NCBI GenBank assembly: GCA_016125285.1
Contig: WGMA01000049.1
Location: 46,719-110,718 of the forward strand
Reading direction: 5' to 3'
Length of the DNA stretch: 64,000 nt
Source of the DNA: Phycisphaera sp.
Lineage (GTDB): Bacteria; Planctomycetota; Phycisphaerae; Phycisphaerales; Zrk34
Made by a program: the position numbers and the translations under genes. Shown here piece by piece: positions 34,157 through 42,405 of the stretch (within the stretch, counting starts at the first letter, position 1; the number at the start of each line of letters is the position of its first letter). A model generated the notes under the pieces. The model ran no database searches. It was not told the origin of the DNA and saw nothing but the letters and a program-made list of their open reading frames with translations.

Positions 34157-34194
34157 GACGTGGAGATGACAGCCCCGTCATCGAGGTAGGCTGA

Positions 34195-35232
34195 ATGAAA
34201 GCATCGTTGGTCATGATTAAAGCCGACGGTGATCGCCGCGATTTCCCGTTGAAGAAGGCGATTACCATAATCGGTCGCATGCATACTTGCGACCTGCGCA
34301 TCCCGTTGTCTAGCATCTCACGCGAGCACTGCCAGATCGAACGGCGGGATGACGGTCTGTACCTGCGCGACCTGGGTTCCAGCAACGGCACCTATCATAA
34401 CGACCGCCGCATCATGGAGTCCAAGCTGGACGCCGGCGACACGATCAACGCCGGGCCGGTCAACTTCACCGTCGTGATCAACGGCGAGCCCGAGGAGTTC
34501 GCGGGCGTGGCGTCGGAGATGCCCGGCGGCGAAGAGGTCCAGACCCGCGAAGAGGTCGAGGCCGCAGCCGAAGCAGCCGCGGCCGCCAAAGCCAAAGCCG
34601 AAGCGAAGAAGCCCGCACCGGCCGCCACCGAACAGCCCACGATCGTCGCGTCACCCACCGCCGTTGCGGAAGACGACTCCGACGAGGTCGACATCCATTC
34701 GGATGAAGACCTCGAAGACCTCGCCGAGTCCGCGGATCAGACGCCGGTCGATCTGGACGTGGCGATCGACGACGAGCCGGTGTCCGGGATGGAAGTCCTG
34801 GCCGAGCTCGAAGACGACGAGATGGGCGGGGTCGCCGACTCGCGGGACGCGACGATCCAGGAAGAAGACGATCGCCCCGGCGAGCCCGACGACATCGTCG
34901 CCGAGATGGAAGAGTCCAACACGCTCGAGCCGATCCTCGAACCGTCCGACAACGGTGACGACGAAGAGGACGAAGACGCGATGCTCGACAAGCTCAGCGC
35001 CATGGACAGCGCCGAGATCAAAGACCCGCGCTCGCTGCAGGAGCTGCGTGACGAAGAGCCCGAGCCGATCACCGAGGACTTCGACGACGACGAGCCGATC
35101 CGCCACGCCGAGGACCCGTTCGGCGACGACCCGATCTCCGCGCTCGACGCGCTGTCGGCGATGGAAGGTGGAGGCGGCGGAGAATCCAACCCCGAGGACG
35201 CGCTGTCGTGGATGGACGACGAAGACGACTGA
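34195..35232 (+). CDS. FHA-domain protein with long acidic tail
   Basis: 345 residues. Residues 1-95 are a forkhead-associated domain that binds phosphothreonine: IIGRMHTCDLRIP, SSISREHCQIE and LGSSNGTYHNDRR hold the canonical G-R, S-x-x-H and N-G residues. Residues 100-150 are A/E/K-rich. From 150 to the end the chain is acidic and repetitive (DDD/DE-rich), probably disordered. Likely a cytoplasmic phospho-signal adaptor for a Ser/Thr kinase not in this window. Divergent from hemW. Confidence 0.88.
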   Translation: MKASLVMIKADGDRRDFPLKKAITIIGRMHTCDLRIPLSSISREHCQIERRDDGLYLRDLGSSNGTYHNDRRIMESKLDAGDTINAGPVNFTVVINGEPEEFAGVASEMPGGEEVQTREEVEAAAEAAAAAKAKAEAKKPAPAATEQPTIVASPTAVAEDDSDEVDIHSDEDLEDLAESADQTPVDLDVAIDDEPVSGMEVLAELEDDEMGGVADSRDATIQEEDDRPGEPDDIVAEMEESNTLEPILEPSDNGDDEEDEDAMLDKLSAMDSAEIKDPRSLQELRDEEPEPITEDFDDDEPIRHAEDPFGDDPISALDALSAMEGGGGGESNPEDALSWMDDEDD

Positions 35233-35258
35233 CCCGCACGCACGCCACACGTCATCCA

Positions 35259-35287
35259 CTGGACGGATCGCCGACTTGCCCTATAAT
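35259..35287 (+). promoter_or_regulatory. Candidate promoter of asd
   Basis: A perfect TATAAT (35282-35287) with a poor -35 (CTGGAC at 35259) and about 110 bases of leader before asd. Confidence 0.4.
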
Positions 35288-35395
35288 CTGCCGCTTTGTT
35301 TTGGCCCGGCGGCCGGTCCGCTCGGACGCCATCCGCGTGAACACCCGTGACGGGCACACACCGATCACGACTGGAAACGACTGAGAGACAGAGAC

Positions 35396-36421
35396 ATGCG
35401 TAACCCTCCGAACATCGCGATCGCCGGCGTCACCGGCGCGGTCGGGCAGGAATTCCTGCGCATCCTCGAGCAGCGCGACTTCCCGTTCGCGTCCGTCAAG
35501 ATGCTCGCGTCAGCGCGCTCCGCCGGAAAAACCGTCGTGTTCAAGGGCGACACCTACACCATCGAAGAGCTCACCGAAGACTCCTTCGACGGCGTCGACA
35601 TCGGCCTGTTCTCAGCCGGCGGATCGATCAGCAAGAAGTACGCCCCGATCGCCGCGGCGAAGGGCTGCGTCGTCGTCGACAACTCGTCGGCGTTCCGCAT
35701 GGACCCCAACACGCCGCTGGTCGTGCCGGAGGTCAACCCGCAGGACATCGACAAGCACAACGGCATCATCGCCAACCCGAACTGCTCGACGATCATCATG
35801 AACGTGCCGGTGTGGCCGCTGCATCAGGCGGTGGGCGTGAAGCGCGTGGTCGTCAGCACGTACCAGGCCGCGTCCGGCGCGGGCGCCGCGGCGATGGCCG
35901 AGCTCGAGCAGCAGGCGCGTGACTGGGCCGCGGGCAACCCGCTGACGCAGACGATCTTCGGCCGCCAGTACATCTGGAACCTGTTCAGCCACAACTCCGA
36001 CATCGATCAGGCGACCGGCTACAACGTCGAAGAGACGAAGATGATCAAGGAGACGCGGAAGATCTTCCACTGCGACGCGATCCGTGTCGCCGCCACGTGC
36101 GTGCGCGTGCCGGTGCTGCGGGCGCACTGCGAGTCGATCAACCTGACGTTCGACAAGCCGCTGGGCGCCGAAGACGCCCGCGCGATCCTCGAGGCCGCGC
36201 CCGGCGTGACCGTCGTCGACGACCGCGCCATGAACAAGCACCCCGAGCCGCTCGAAGCGTCGCACAAGGACGACGTGCTCGTCGGCCGCATCCGCGCCGA
36301 CCTGTCGCAGGACGCGGGCTACGGCCTGGAGCTGTTCGTGTCCGGCGACCAGATCCGCAAGGGCGCCGCGCTCAACGCCGTGCAGATCGCCGAACTGCTG
36401 CTCGAGCGCGTCGCGGTGTGA
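35396..36421 (+). CDS. asd: Aspartate-semialdehyde dehydrogenase
   Basis: 341 residues. IAGVTGAVGQEFLRIL binds NADP at the N-terminus; SAGGSISKKYAP, VPEVNP, NPNCSTI with catalytic Cys130, TYQAASGAG and VPVLRAHCES complete the active site. The enzyme makes aspartate semialdehyde for lysine, diaminopimelate, threonine and methionine synthesis in the cytoplasm. No lysine or threonine gene is adjacent, so regulation is probably by its own leader. Confidence 0.97.
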   Translation: MRNPPNIAIAGVTGAVGQEFLRILEQRDFPFASVKMLASARSAGKTVVFKGDTYTIEELTEDSFDGVDIGLFSAGGSISKKYAPIAAAKGCVVVDNSSAFRMDPNTPLVVPEVNPQDIDKHNGIIANPNCSTIIMNVPVWPLHQAVGVKRVVVSTYQAASGAGAAAMAELEQQARDWAAGNPLTQTIFGRQYIWNLFSHNSDIDQATGYNVEETKMIKETRKIFHCDAIRVAATCVRVPVLRAHCESINLTFDKPLGAEDARAILEAAPGVTVVDDRAMNKHPEPLEASHKDDVLVGRIRADLSQDAGYGLELFVSGDQIRKGAALNAVQIAELLLERVAV

Positions 36422-36449
36422 CCCGCGCCACGCGCGCCACGACATGACC

Positions 36450-36475
36450 GTTTAACGACGCCCCGCAGGGGCGTG
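36450..36475. repeat. GC hairpin mini-repeat, copy 2
   Basis: Same 26-base unit as at 29080-29105, with A for G at one base. Stem ACGCCCC/GGGGCGT, loop GCA. It lies 28 bases after the asd stop and could end transcription. Confidence 0.85.
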
Positions 36476-36587
36476 CTTCGGCGACGCCGATCACCGGCGT
36501 CGCGACATTCAGGGGAGAAAGCATGTGCTCAACACACAGCGATGCATCACGTGCGCGAGACACGCGTGGCGTGCGCCGCGTGCGCGC

Positions 36588-37769
36588 CTACGCGGAGGGG
36601 GCGCGTTGCGATTTGAGTTGTTTCGCGGCCATGGCGTAGCCGCCGGCGGAGCCGTCGACGAAGTGGACGTGGCCGCCGACGCGGGTGAAGATCAGGCAGG
36701 TCATCAGGGCCGACGGGGCGACGTGCAGGCCGTAGGTCAGCTCGCCGGCGGCGCGGCGTTCGTCGAGGAACGCGGTGAGCTTGTCGCGCTGGGCGGGCGT
36801 GCCGGCGATGACGAGGCGGAGCATGTCGTCGAACTTGCGGAAGTCGGTGTTGGTCACGACGTCGCGCTGATACTGGCCCCAGTCGACGCCGTTGAACGTC
36901 GCGTTGCGCGGGAACACGTAGCGGCCGACCATCATCTGCACATCGAGCCAGCGGCGGTAGAGCCAGCGGCCCAGCGCGGAAATGCCGTAGGTGCGCACGC
37001 CGACTTCGCCCTGGAGCTTGGCGCGGCTGCGCGTGATGTCCATGACGTCGAGGCGCACGGGGCGGCAGGCGTCTTCGTCGCCGTAGATCGCGTGGATCTC
37101 GTCGAGCACGCGGCCGTACACCGCGGCGTGCGCGTCGTCGTCGCCGGCGACGGCCTGGACGATGAGTGTGATGGTTTCGCCGTGCGGGCTGGGGATGTCT
37201 TCCCAGCGACACTCGATGCCGGAGAAGTCGCCGGGCGCGTCGCGCCGATCGGGCACGTCGAGCTGGTAGGGGCTGCCGCGGTCGGGGCGTTTGACCAGGG
37301 ACTCGACCCAGGCGAGTCCGCCGCCGGTGAACGCGGCCTGGTCGTAGTGGTCGGATACGCGGCATCGTGCGACGAGGACGCGTGGGCCGGCGGCGTGGAT
37401 GTCGCGGACGGGCACGACGGCGGCGCGGAGGTCGAGGCCGAACTGCTTGGACGCCATGCGGCAGGTGGCGCGGAGCGCGGCCTTGGCGCGGTCGAGCACG
37501 CCGGGCGGCACGGCGAGCGTCGCGCCGTCGCCGCCGAAGACGAAGGGCACGAGCGTGGGTTTTGCGGCGTTGGTGACGGCGGCGATGGTCGACGCGCCGA
37601 CGAGGTTGACCTGCTTGTACAGGCCGCGCTCGATCGCGGCGGTCGAGCCGACCACGTCGCTGATCAGCACGTACCAGTCGTCGGGCAGCGGGGCGTAGCG
37701 CGAGCGGTCCGCCGTCGACGCGAAGTCGTCGTGCACGGGCAGGTCGGCGTAGAAGTGGTCGGTAGTCAT
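36588..37769 (-). CDS. DUF3095-family protein (cyclase-fold-like)
   Basis: 393 residues from ATG 37769. YVLISDVVGSTAAIERG resembles the first metal-binding segment of class III nucleotide cyclases, and FVFGGDGATLAVPP the second (GGDG). Later blocks (ARCRVSDHYDQAAFTGGGLAWVESL, ITLIVQAVAGDDD, WLYRRWLDVQMMVGRYVF) fit the DUF3095 family. Whether it has cyclase activity is unknown. It stands downstream of the MBL gene on the same strand, with a hairpin repeat between them. Confidence 0.85.
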   Translation of the reverse strand: MTTDHFYADLPVHDDFASTADRSRYAPLPDDWYVLISDVVGSTAAIERGLYKQVNLVGASTIAAVTNAAKPTLVPFVFGGDGATLAVPPGVLDRAKAALRATCRMASKQFGLDLRAAVVPVRDIHAAGPRVLVARCRVSDHYDQAAFTGGGLAWVESLVKRPDRGSPYQLDVPDRRDAPGDFSGIECRWEDIPSPHGETITLIVQAVAGDDDAHAAVYGRVLDEIHAIYGDEDACRPVRLDVMDITRSRAKLQGEVGVRTYGISALGRWLYRRWLDVQMMVGRYVFPRNATFNGVDWGQYQRDVVTNTDFRKFDDMLRLVIAGTPAQRDKLTAFLDERRAAGELTYGLHVAPSALMTCLIFTRVGGHVHFVDGSAGGYAMAAKQLKSQRAPSA

Positions 37770-37815
37770 GCGATCATCGGCTTGTGCGCCGGGTTCATCA
37801 TCGGCAGGCCTTCGC

Positions 37816-37840
37816 CACTGACAAGCTGCGCTTGTCAGTG
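37816..37840. repeat. Intergenic hairpin mini-repeat (CACTGACAAGC)
   Basis: CACTGACAAGC (37816-37826) pairs with 37830-37840 around loop TGC: an 11-bp perfect stem between two minus-strand genes. The loop-proximal ACAAG is shared with the second hairpin at 25371-25391. Confidence 0.85.
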
Positions 37841-37862
37841 CCACCCATCGCGCCCGAGGCGA

Positions 37863-38660
37863 TCACTCGTCGAGCTCGATCGTCATGCCGTCGTAGCCGA
37901 GGCGGACGTGGTCGGGCAGGTTCGGTTCGAGGTCGGCGTGCTTGATGTCGTGCGCGATGTGCGTGAAGAAGGCGCGGCCGGGCTTGACCTGCTCGACGAC
38001 CTCGAGGGCCTGGTCGACGGTCATGTGCGTGGGGTGATGGCGGAAGCGCAGCGCGTCGATGACGAGCACGTCGAGGTCGTCGAGCATCGGCCAGGTCTCG
38101 GGCGGGATGCTCGAGCAGTCGGTGCAGTACGCGAAGCCGCCGGAGCGGTAGCCGAGGATCGGCAGGCGTCCGTGCATCAGGCGGATGGGCGTCCAGTCGC
38201 GGCCGTGCAGGTCGAACGGCACGCCGACCTCGACGGGGTGGGTGATCAGCTGCGGGATGAACGAGGGATTGACGTTGCGGTGGGGCTCGAAGATGTACTG
38301 GAACGAGCGGTAGAGGTGTTCGAGGACGGGGCGCTCGGAGTAGACGTCGATGGCGCGGTCCATGACGGCGTTGAATCGGCGGAGGTCGTCGATGCCGAGG
38401 ATGTGGTCGGAGTGGGCGTGGGTGTAGATGACGCCGTGGATCTCGTGGACGCGGTGGCGGATCATCTGGTGTCGCAGGTCGGGTGTGGTGTCGATGAGGA
38501 TGCGTGCGGTGTGGCCGCGTCCGTCGTCGTACTCGGCCATGGCGCCTGGGCGGTCGCGTCGGTCGCGCGGGTCGTCGGAGGTGCACACGTCGCAGTCGCA
38601 TCCGATGAGCGGCACGCCAGCGGAGGTGCCGGTGCCGAGCAGAGTAACGGTCATGGACAT
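37863..38660 (-). CDS. MBL-fold metallohydrolase (PhnP-like)
   Basis: 265 residues. The start TVTLLGTGTSAGVPLIGCDCDVCTS includes the glycine-rich strand and a C-x-C-x2-C segment found in PhnP-like phosphodiesterases. THAHSDHILGIDD is the HxHxDH dinuclear zinc site, MHGRLPILGYRSGG and CTDCSSIP follow, and VLVIDALRFRHHPTHMTVDQAL supplies the last histidine. The family cleaves cyclic phosphodiesters; the substrate is not known here. Confidence 0.9.
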   Translation of the reverse strand: MSMTVTLLGTGTSAGVPLIGCDCDVCTSDDPRDRRDRPGAMAEYDDGRGHTARILIDTTPDLRHQMIRHRVHEIHGVIYTHAHSDHILGIDDLRRFNAVMDRAIDVYSERPVLEHLYRSFQYIFEPHRNVNPSFIPQLITHPVEVGVPFDLHGRDWTPIRLMHGRLPILGYRSGGFAYCTDCSSIPPETWPMLDDLDVLVIDALRFRHHPTHMTVDQALEVVEQVKPGRAFFTHIAHDIKHADLEPNLPDHVRLGYDGMTIELDE

Positions 38661-38714
38661 GAGGCAAGTTTAGTGGGTCGCGGGGCGCGGCGACAGTCCG
38701 TCGGGGCGAGCGGC

Positions 38715-41081
38715 TCAGCCGGACGGCATCGTGCGCAGCACCATGTGGCGGAGGTGGTCGAGCTGCTCGGTGATCTGTTTGGAGCGTTCGTCGTTGAGCG
38801 GTCGACCGCCGAATCGGATCTCGTAGAACAGCTCGGTGAGCGGGGTGACGGCGGCGAAGCGCATCGGGTCCTTCTCGGACAGCGACGCGGCGAACGACGC
38901 GGGCGTTTCCCAGACGGGCTTGGAGTGGCCGGCCTTCTCGACGATCTGCAGCATCTGGATGTAGAACTCGAGCTGCTGGGCGAGTCGTTTCTGGTCGCGT
39001 CGGCTGACGGCTTCGAGCTGGAGCTGACGGATGTGTCGGCGGTGTCGGATGATCAGCCAGATGGCGAGCGTGATGCCGGCGACGATCAGTCCCGCGGTGA
39101 CCAGCAGCAGGGCGTAACCGAACCCGCCGAGCACCCAGCGGCGTGGGAAGGTCTTGAACCACTCGACGACGGACTTCCACCACGCGGCGAACCGGCTGGA
39201 CATGGAGTCGAGTCCGTCGTCGATGTTGGAGATCATGCTCTGGCGTTGCTGGTCGTCGTAGGTGATGACCTTGTTGATCCAGTGGAACTCGAGGTACTCG
39301 TAGAGGTCACGGATCATGGCGATGAGGCCGTGGTGCGGCTCGTGGAGTCGCTCGATGGCCTCGCGCGGGTTGGGGTCGACGGTGGTCCAGCCGTCGCCGG
39401 GCACCCACGCCTCGACCCACGCGTGGGCGTTCTTCTGGCGCACGACGTAGTAGCCGCCGACGGAGTTGTACTCGGTGACGCGGAACCCGGTGATGACGCG
39501 GCAGCGGATGCCCACGGCTCGGAGCATGGCGCAGAGCCCGGAGGCGAAGTACTCGCAGTGCCCGGTGCGTGTGTCGAAGAGGAAGGCCTCGATGGGGTCG
39601 GCGCCGCCGGGCACGGGCGGCAGGTCGAGGGTGTAGGTGCAGCGGTTCTGGAGGTGCTCGACCATGGCGTTGATGATCTTGGCGTCGTCTGGGGACTCGA
39701 TCTGGCTGGGGTCGCGCTGGACGTGGATTTCCTTGAGGATGCCCTGCACGAGCAGGTTGAGCCGCGGGCTCTTGAACAGCGGCTCGCGGGCGTAGTCTTC
39801 CCAGTCGAACACGCGCGTCTGCGAGGGGGTGGACGGGTAGCCGGTCAAGCGCGGTGCGTTGCGCCAGCCGGCGCGTTCGTTCCTGGGGCGGTTGGACGCG
39901 TAGCCGACGTCTGGGGAGAGGTAGGCCTTTCGGAGGTCGGTGGGGCGTCCGGCGCCGCAGACGACGCGGTATCGCAGGCGTCGGTCGCGCGCCTCGGTGA
40001 GGCCGAGCTCCTGGTCGTGGACGTTGAATCGGAACTTTTCGATCTCGCTGCTCTGGATGGTCAGCGGTGGATAGATGGCGAAGAGTGTTCCGGCGGTCTG
40101 GGTGCGGAGGGTGATGTCGAGCTCGATGGTGGGCTCGTCGGGGATGGGGTGGAGCAGCGGGTAGGGCTCGGAGGTGAGCGGCTGCGAGAGGTCTTCGTAG
40201 GCGTCGACGACGGTGCCGCGTGTCCAGCGTCGGGTGCGGGAGGAGTAGTTGTCGAGGCAGGCGCCGCGGAGGAGGAAGGACTCTTCTTCGGAGCCGGCGG
40301 GGACGTTGTTGCGCGTCACGACGATGTTCATGACGGCGAGGTTGGAGGTGGTGATGTGGCGGTTGCCGATGAGCTCGACCTTGTTGTTGAATCCGCTGGT
40401 GGTGGGTCTTGCGGTGGTGGTGTCCCAGTCGCCGAGCACGCCCTTGCCGCGTCCGCGGGGCAGGAGGACGAACATGGCGGCGGACAGCAGCAGGACGATG
40501 ACGCCGCAGGTGACGCCGGCGGTGCGGAACTGTCGGCGGTGGTGTGCGGTGATGACGCCGCGCGGCCGGATGGCCTGGTAGGAGCGGGGCGTCTGGTTGA
40601 CGCTGGCCTCGAGGACCTCGTCGTAGCTGAGCTTGAGCTGGAAGGTCAGGACGGTGAACAGGGCGGCGATCATGTAGGCGACGAGGAGGAAGCCGAAGAT
40701 GATCTCGGCGGAGATGATCGCGGCGCAGATCATCTGCATGAGGCTCAGGACGATGAGCTGGGCGTAGTCGCGGTTGGCCTTGCGTTCGTAGAGCTTGAAC
40801 AGCTGGATGAAGACCATGAACTCGCCGAGGGCGACGATGAGGGGCTTGGCCTGCTTGACCTGGGTCCAGAACATCCATCCGGTGATGGACAGGACGCCGA
40901 TGTTCATGAGCCACCGCGGCAGGCCGCGCCCGCCGGGGCCCTCGACGACGTACCAGCTCATGACGCTCAGCGTGCCGGCGAGCAGCACCATGGTGATGTT
41001 CAGCTCGGCGACGGAATAGGCGATGACGCCGAGGAAGACCTGGGCGTAGACCAGCACGCGGAACGTGTGGGTGACGGTCAT
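38715..41081 (-). CDS. Transglutaminase-like membrane protein (TgpA/DUF3488-like)
   Basis: 788 residues. Five to six membrane helices occupy residues 5-190. An extracytoplasmic part of about 350 residues leads to a transglutaminase-core domain with RTGHCEYFASGLCAMLRAVGI (catalytic Cys), NAHAWVEAWV (His) and WTTVDPNP (Asp). A further helix (YALLLVTAGLIVAGITLAIWLI) and a cytoplasmic DUF4129-like tail follow. ATG at 41081 overlaps the TGA of the DUF58 gene (ATGA), so the two are coupled. Such pairs, with DUF58, are usually near a MoxR ATPase; none is visible in this window. Confidence 0.92.
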   Translation of the reverse strand: MTVTHTFRVLVYAQVFLGVIAYSVAELNITMVLLAGTLSVMSWYVVEGPGGRGLPRWLMNIGVLSITGWMFWTQVKQAKPLIVALGEFMVFIQLFKLYERKANRDYAQLIVLSLMQMICAAIISAEIIFGFLLVAYMIAALFTVLTFQLKLSYDEVLEASVNQTPRSYQAIRPRGVITAHHRRQFRTAGVTCGVIVLLLSAAMFVLLPRGRGKGVLGDWDTTTARPTTSGFNNKVELIGNRHITTSNLAVMNIVVTRNNVPAGSEEESFLLRGACLDNYSSRTRRWTRGTVVDAYEDLSQPLTSEPYPLLHPIPDEPTIELDITLRTQTAGTLFAIYPPLTIQSSEIEKFRFNVHDQELGLTEARDRRLRYRVVCGAGRPTDLRKAYLSPDVGYASNRPRNERAGWRNAPRLTGYPSTPSQTRVFDWEDYAREPLFKSPRLNLLVQGILKEIHVQRDPSQIESPDDAKIINAMVEHLQNRCTYTLDLPPVPGGADPIEAFLFDTRTGHCEYFASGLCAMLRAVGIRCRVITGFRVTEYNSVGGYYVVRQKNAHAWVEAWVPGDGWTTVDPNPREAIERLHEPHHGLIAMIRDLYEYLEFHWINKVITYDDQQRQSMISNIDDGLDSMSSRFAAWWKSVVEWFKTFPRRWVLGGFGYALLLVTAGLIVAGITLAIWLIIRHRRHIRQLQLEAVSRRDQKRLAQQLEFYIQMLQIVEKAGHSKPVWETPASFAASLSEKDPMRFAAVTPLTELFYEIRFGGRPLNDERSKQITEQLDHLRHMVLRTMPSG

Positions 41082-42358
41082 GTGGCGGCCACCTCGCGTT
41101 CGTCGTCGGCGGCCGCGTCGGTCGCGGTGTCGGGCGTGCTGTTGCCGTGCGTGTCGTCGCCGTCGTTGGCGTCGTCTTTGGCGTCGATAGGGCGTCGCGC
41201 GGGGGTTGCCGAGACGCCCGACTCGGCGTGGGCGTGGATCTGCGCGATGGGTGTCTTCTGCGCGCGCCAGTGCTCGAACTGCTCGACGGTCAGGTGCTTG
41301 GCGCCGCGGGGGCCGATGCTCTCGTCGATGGCGGTGGCGTGCACGACGAGCCAGAACGCCTCGCGGTTGGAGATCTCGACGGACAGGTGGTCGGTGGAGA
41401 CCATGAGGTTGGTCTCGGCGAGGGCGTGGAGGATCCGCACGCGGTGCCATCGGCCGTGCCCCGGCGGGAACGACGGGCACGCGGCGCCGACGACGGCGAT
41501 GCCGACCTCGAAGCCGTCGAGGTGGGCTTCGCAGAGGACGGAGGACGCGAAACTGATGGCTTCTTCGGAGCGGTCGAAGGGATACTCGCCGCGGTTGCGG
41601 AGGTCGATGAGGATCATGAGCTTGGGCGGGTTGAGTCGGGCCATCTCTCGGCAGACGAGCTTCTGGAGGCGCGCGGTGTGCTTCCAGTCGATGACCTTCA
41701 TGCTGTCGCCGGGGCGGTACTCGCGCAGGCCGTAGAACTCTTCGGTGCCTCCGCCCTGCTGGCTGATGCGTGCGCCGGAGATGTCCTGCGAGCGGAGCTC
41801 ACGGAGGATCTGTCGGTGGATGCGGTACATCGCGGGGTAGACCAGGACGCGTCCGGGCTGGCGGTAGACGTTGTAGATGCGGACGATGCCGAAGGGGAAG
41901 GTGGCGCCGACCTCGATGTGTTCGAGCATGATGGGGCCGCGTCGTGTGGGCCAGGCGATGGCCTCTGCCTGGCTGACGGCGCGCGGGGGGATGTGCATGA
42001 CCAGGCCGTGGGGCCTGCCGCGGAGCCGCCCGAACTCGTCGCCCTGGCGCTCGCTGATGACCAGGCCGAAGCAGGGCATGAGCCACTTGCGGTTGGACAG
42101 GACGTATCGGATCTGCATGGGTTCGTTGACGGCGCCGTGGTCGGGCAGCAGGCGTGTGATCTGCAGGCCGGTCATCATGAGCCAGCTGTACAGCGTGGAG
42201 ACGATCGCGCCGCCGATCATGAGGCCGAAGGTCCAGAACAGCAGGTTGGTCTGGCTGTTCATGGCCGCGAGCCCGATGAACACCGCGACGAAGAGATACA
42301 TCCAGCCGCCGAGGCGCAGCTGAATGCGTCGCTTTACACGTGTCACGGTGGGATCCAT
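41078..42358 (-). CDS. DUF58-domain protein
   Basis: 426 residues. Two membrane segments near the N-terminus (WMYLFVAVFIGLAAMN, LLFWTFGLMIGGAIVSTLY) precede a beta-rich domain, then the diagnostic DUF58 block YRPGDSMKVIDWKHTARLQKLVCRE near 41650-41730 and a VWA-like LMILIDLRNRGEYPF. DUF58 proteins act with MoxR ATPases and transglutaminases in envelope or stress functions that are poorly known. Middle gene of the operon, 47 bases after the gene at 42406. Confidence 0.9.
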   Translation of the reverse strand: MDPTVTRVKRRIQLRLGGWMYLFVAVFIGLAAMNSQTNLLFWTFGLMIGGAIVSTLYSWLMMTGLQITRLLPDHGAVNEPMQIRYVLSNRKWLMPCFGLVISERQGDEFGRLRGRPHGLVMHIPPRAVSQAEAIAWPTRRGPIMLEHIEVGATFPFGIVRIYNVYRQPGRVLVYPAMYRIHRQILRELRSQDISGARISQQGGGTEEFYGLREYRPGDSMKVIDWKHTARLQKLVCREMARLNPPKLMILIDLRNRGEYPFDRSEEAISFASSVLCEAHLDGFEVGIAVVGAACPSFPPGHGRWHRVRILHALAETNLMVSTDHLSVEISNREAFWLVVHATAIDESIGPRGAKHLTVEQFEHWRAQKTPIAQIHAHAESGVSATPARRPIDAKDDANDGDDTHGNSTPDTATDAAADDEREVAAT

Positions 42359-42405
42359 CCGCGGGTTTCCCCTGGTTCGTGTCGACGTCGGGCGTCGCTC
42401 GGCGC

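Noticed and set aside
34080..34181. hemW starting at the ATG at 34181 or further upstream
   Set aside because: It adds residues not typical of the family and covers the FHA gene promoter; kept only as an alternative.
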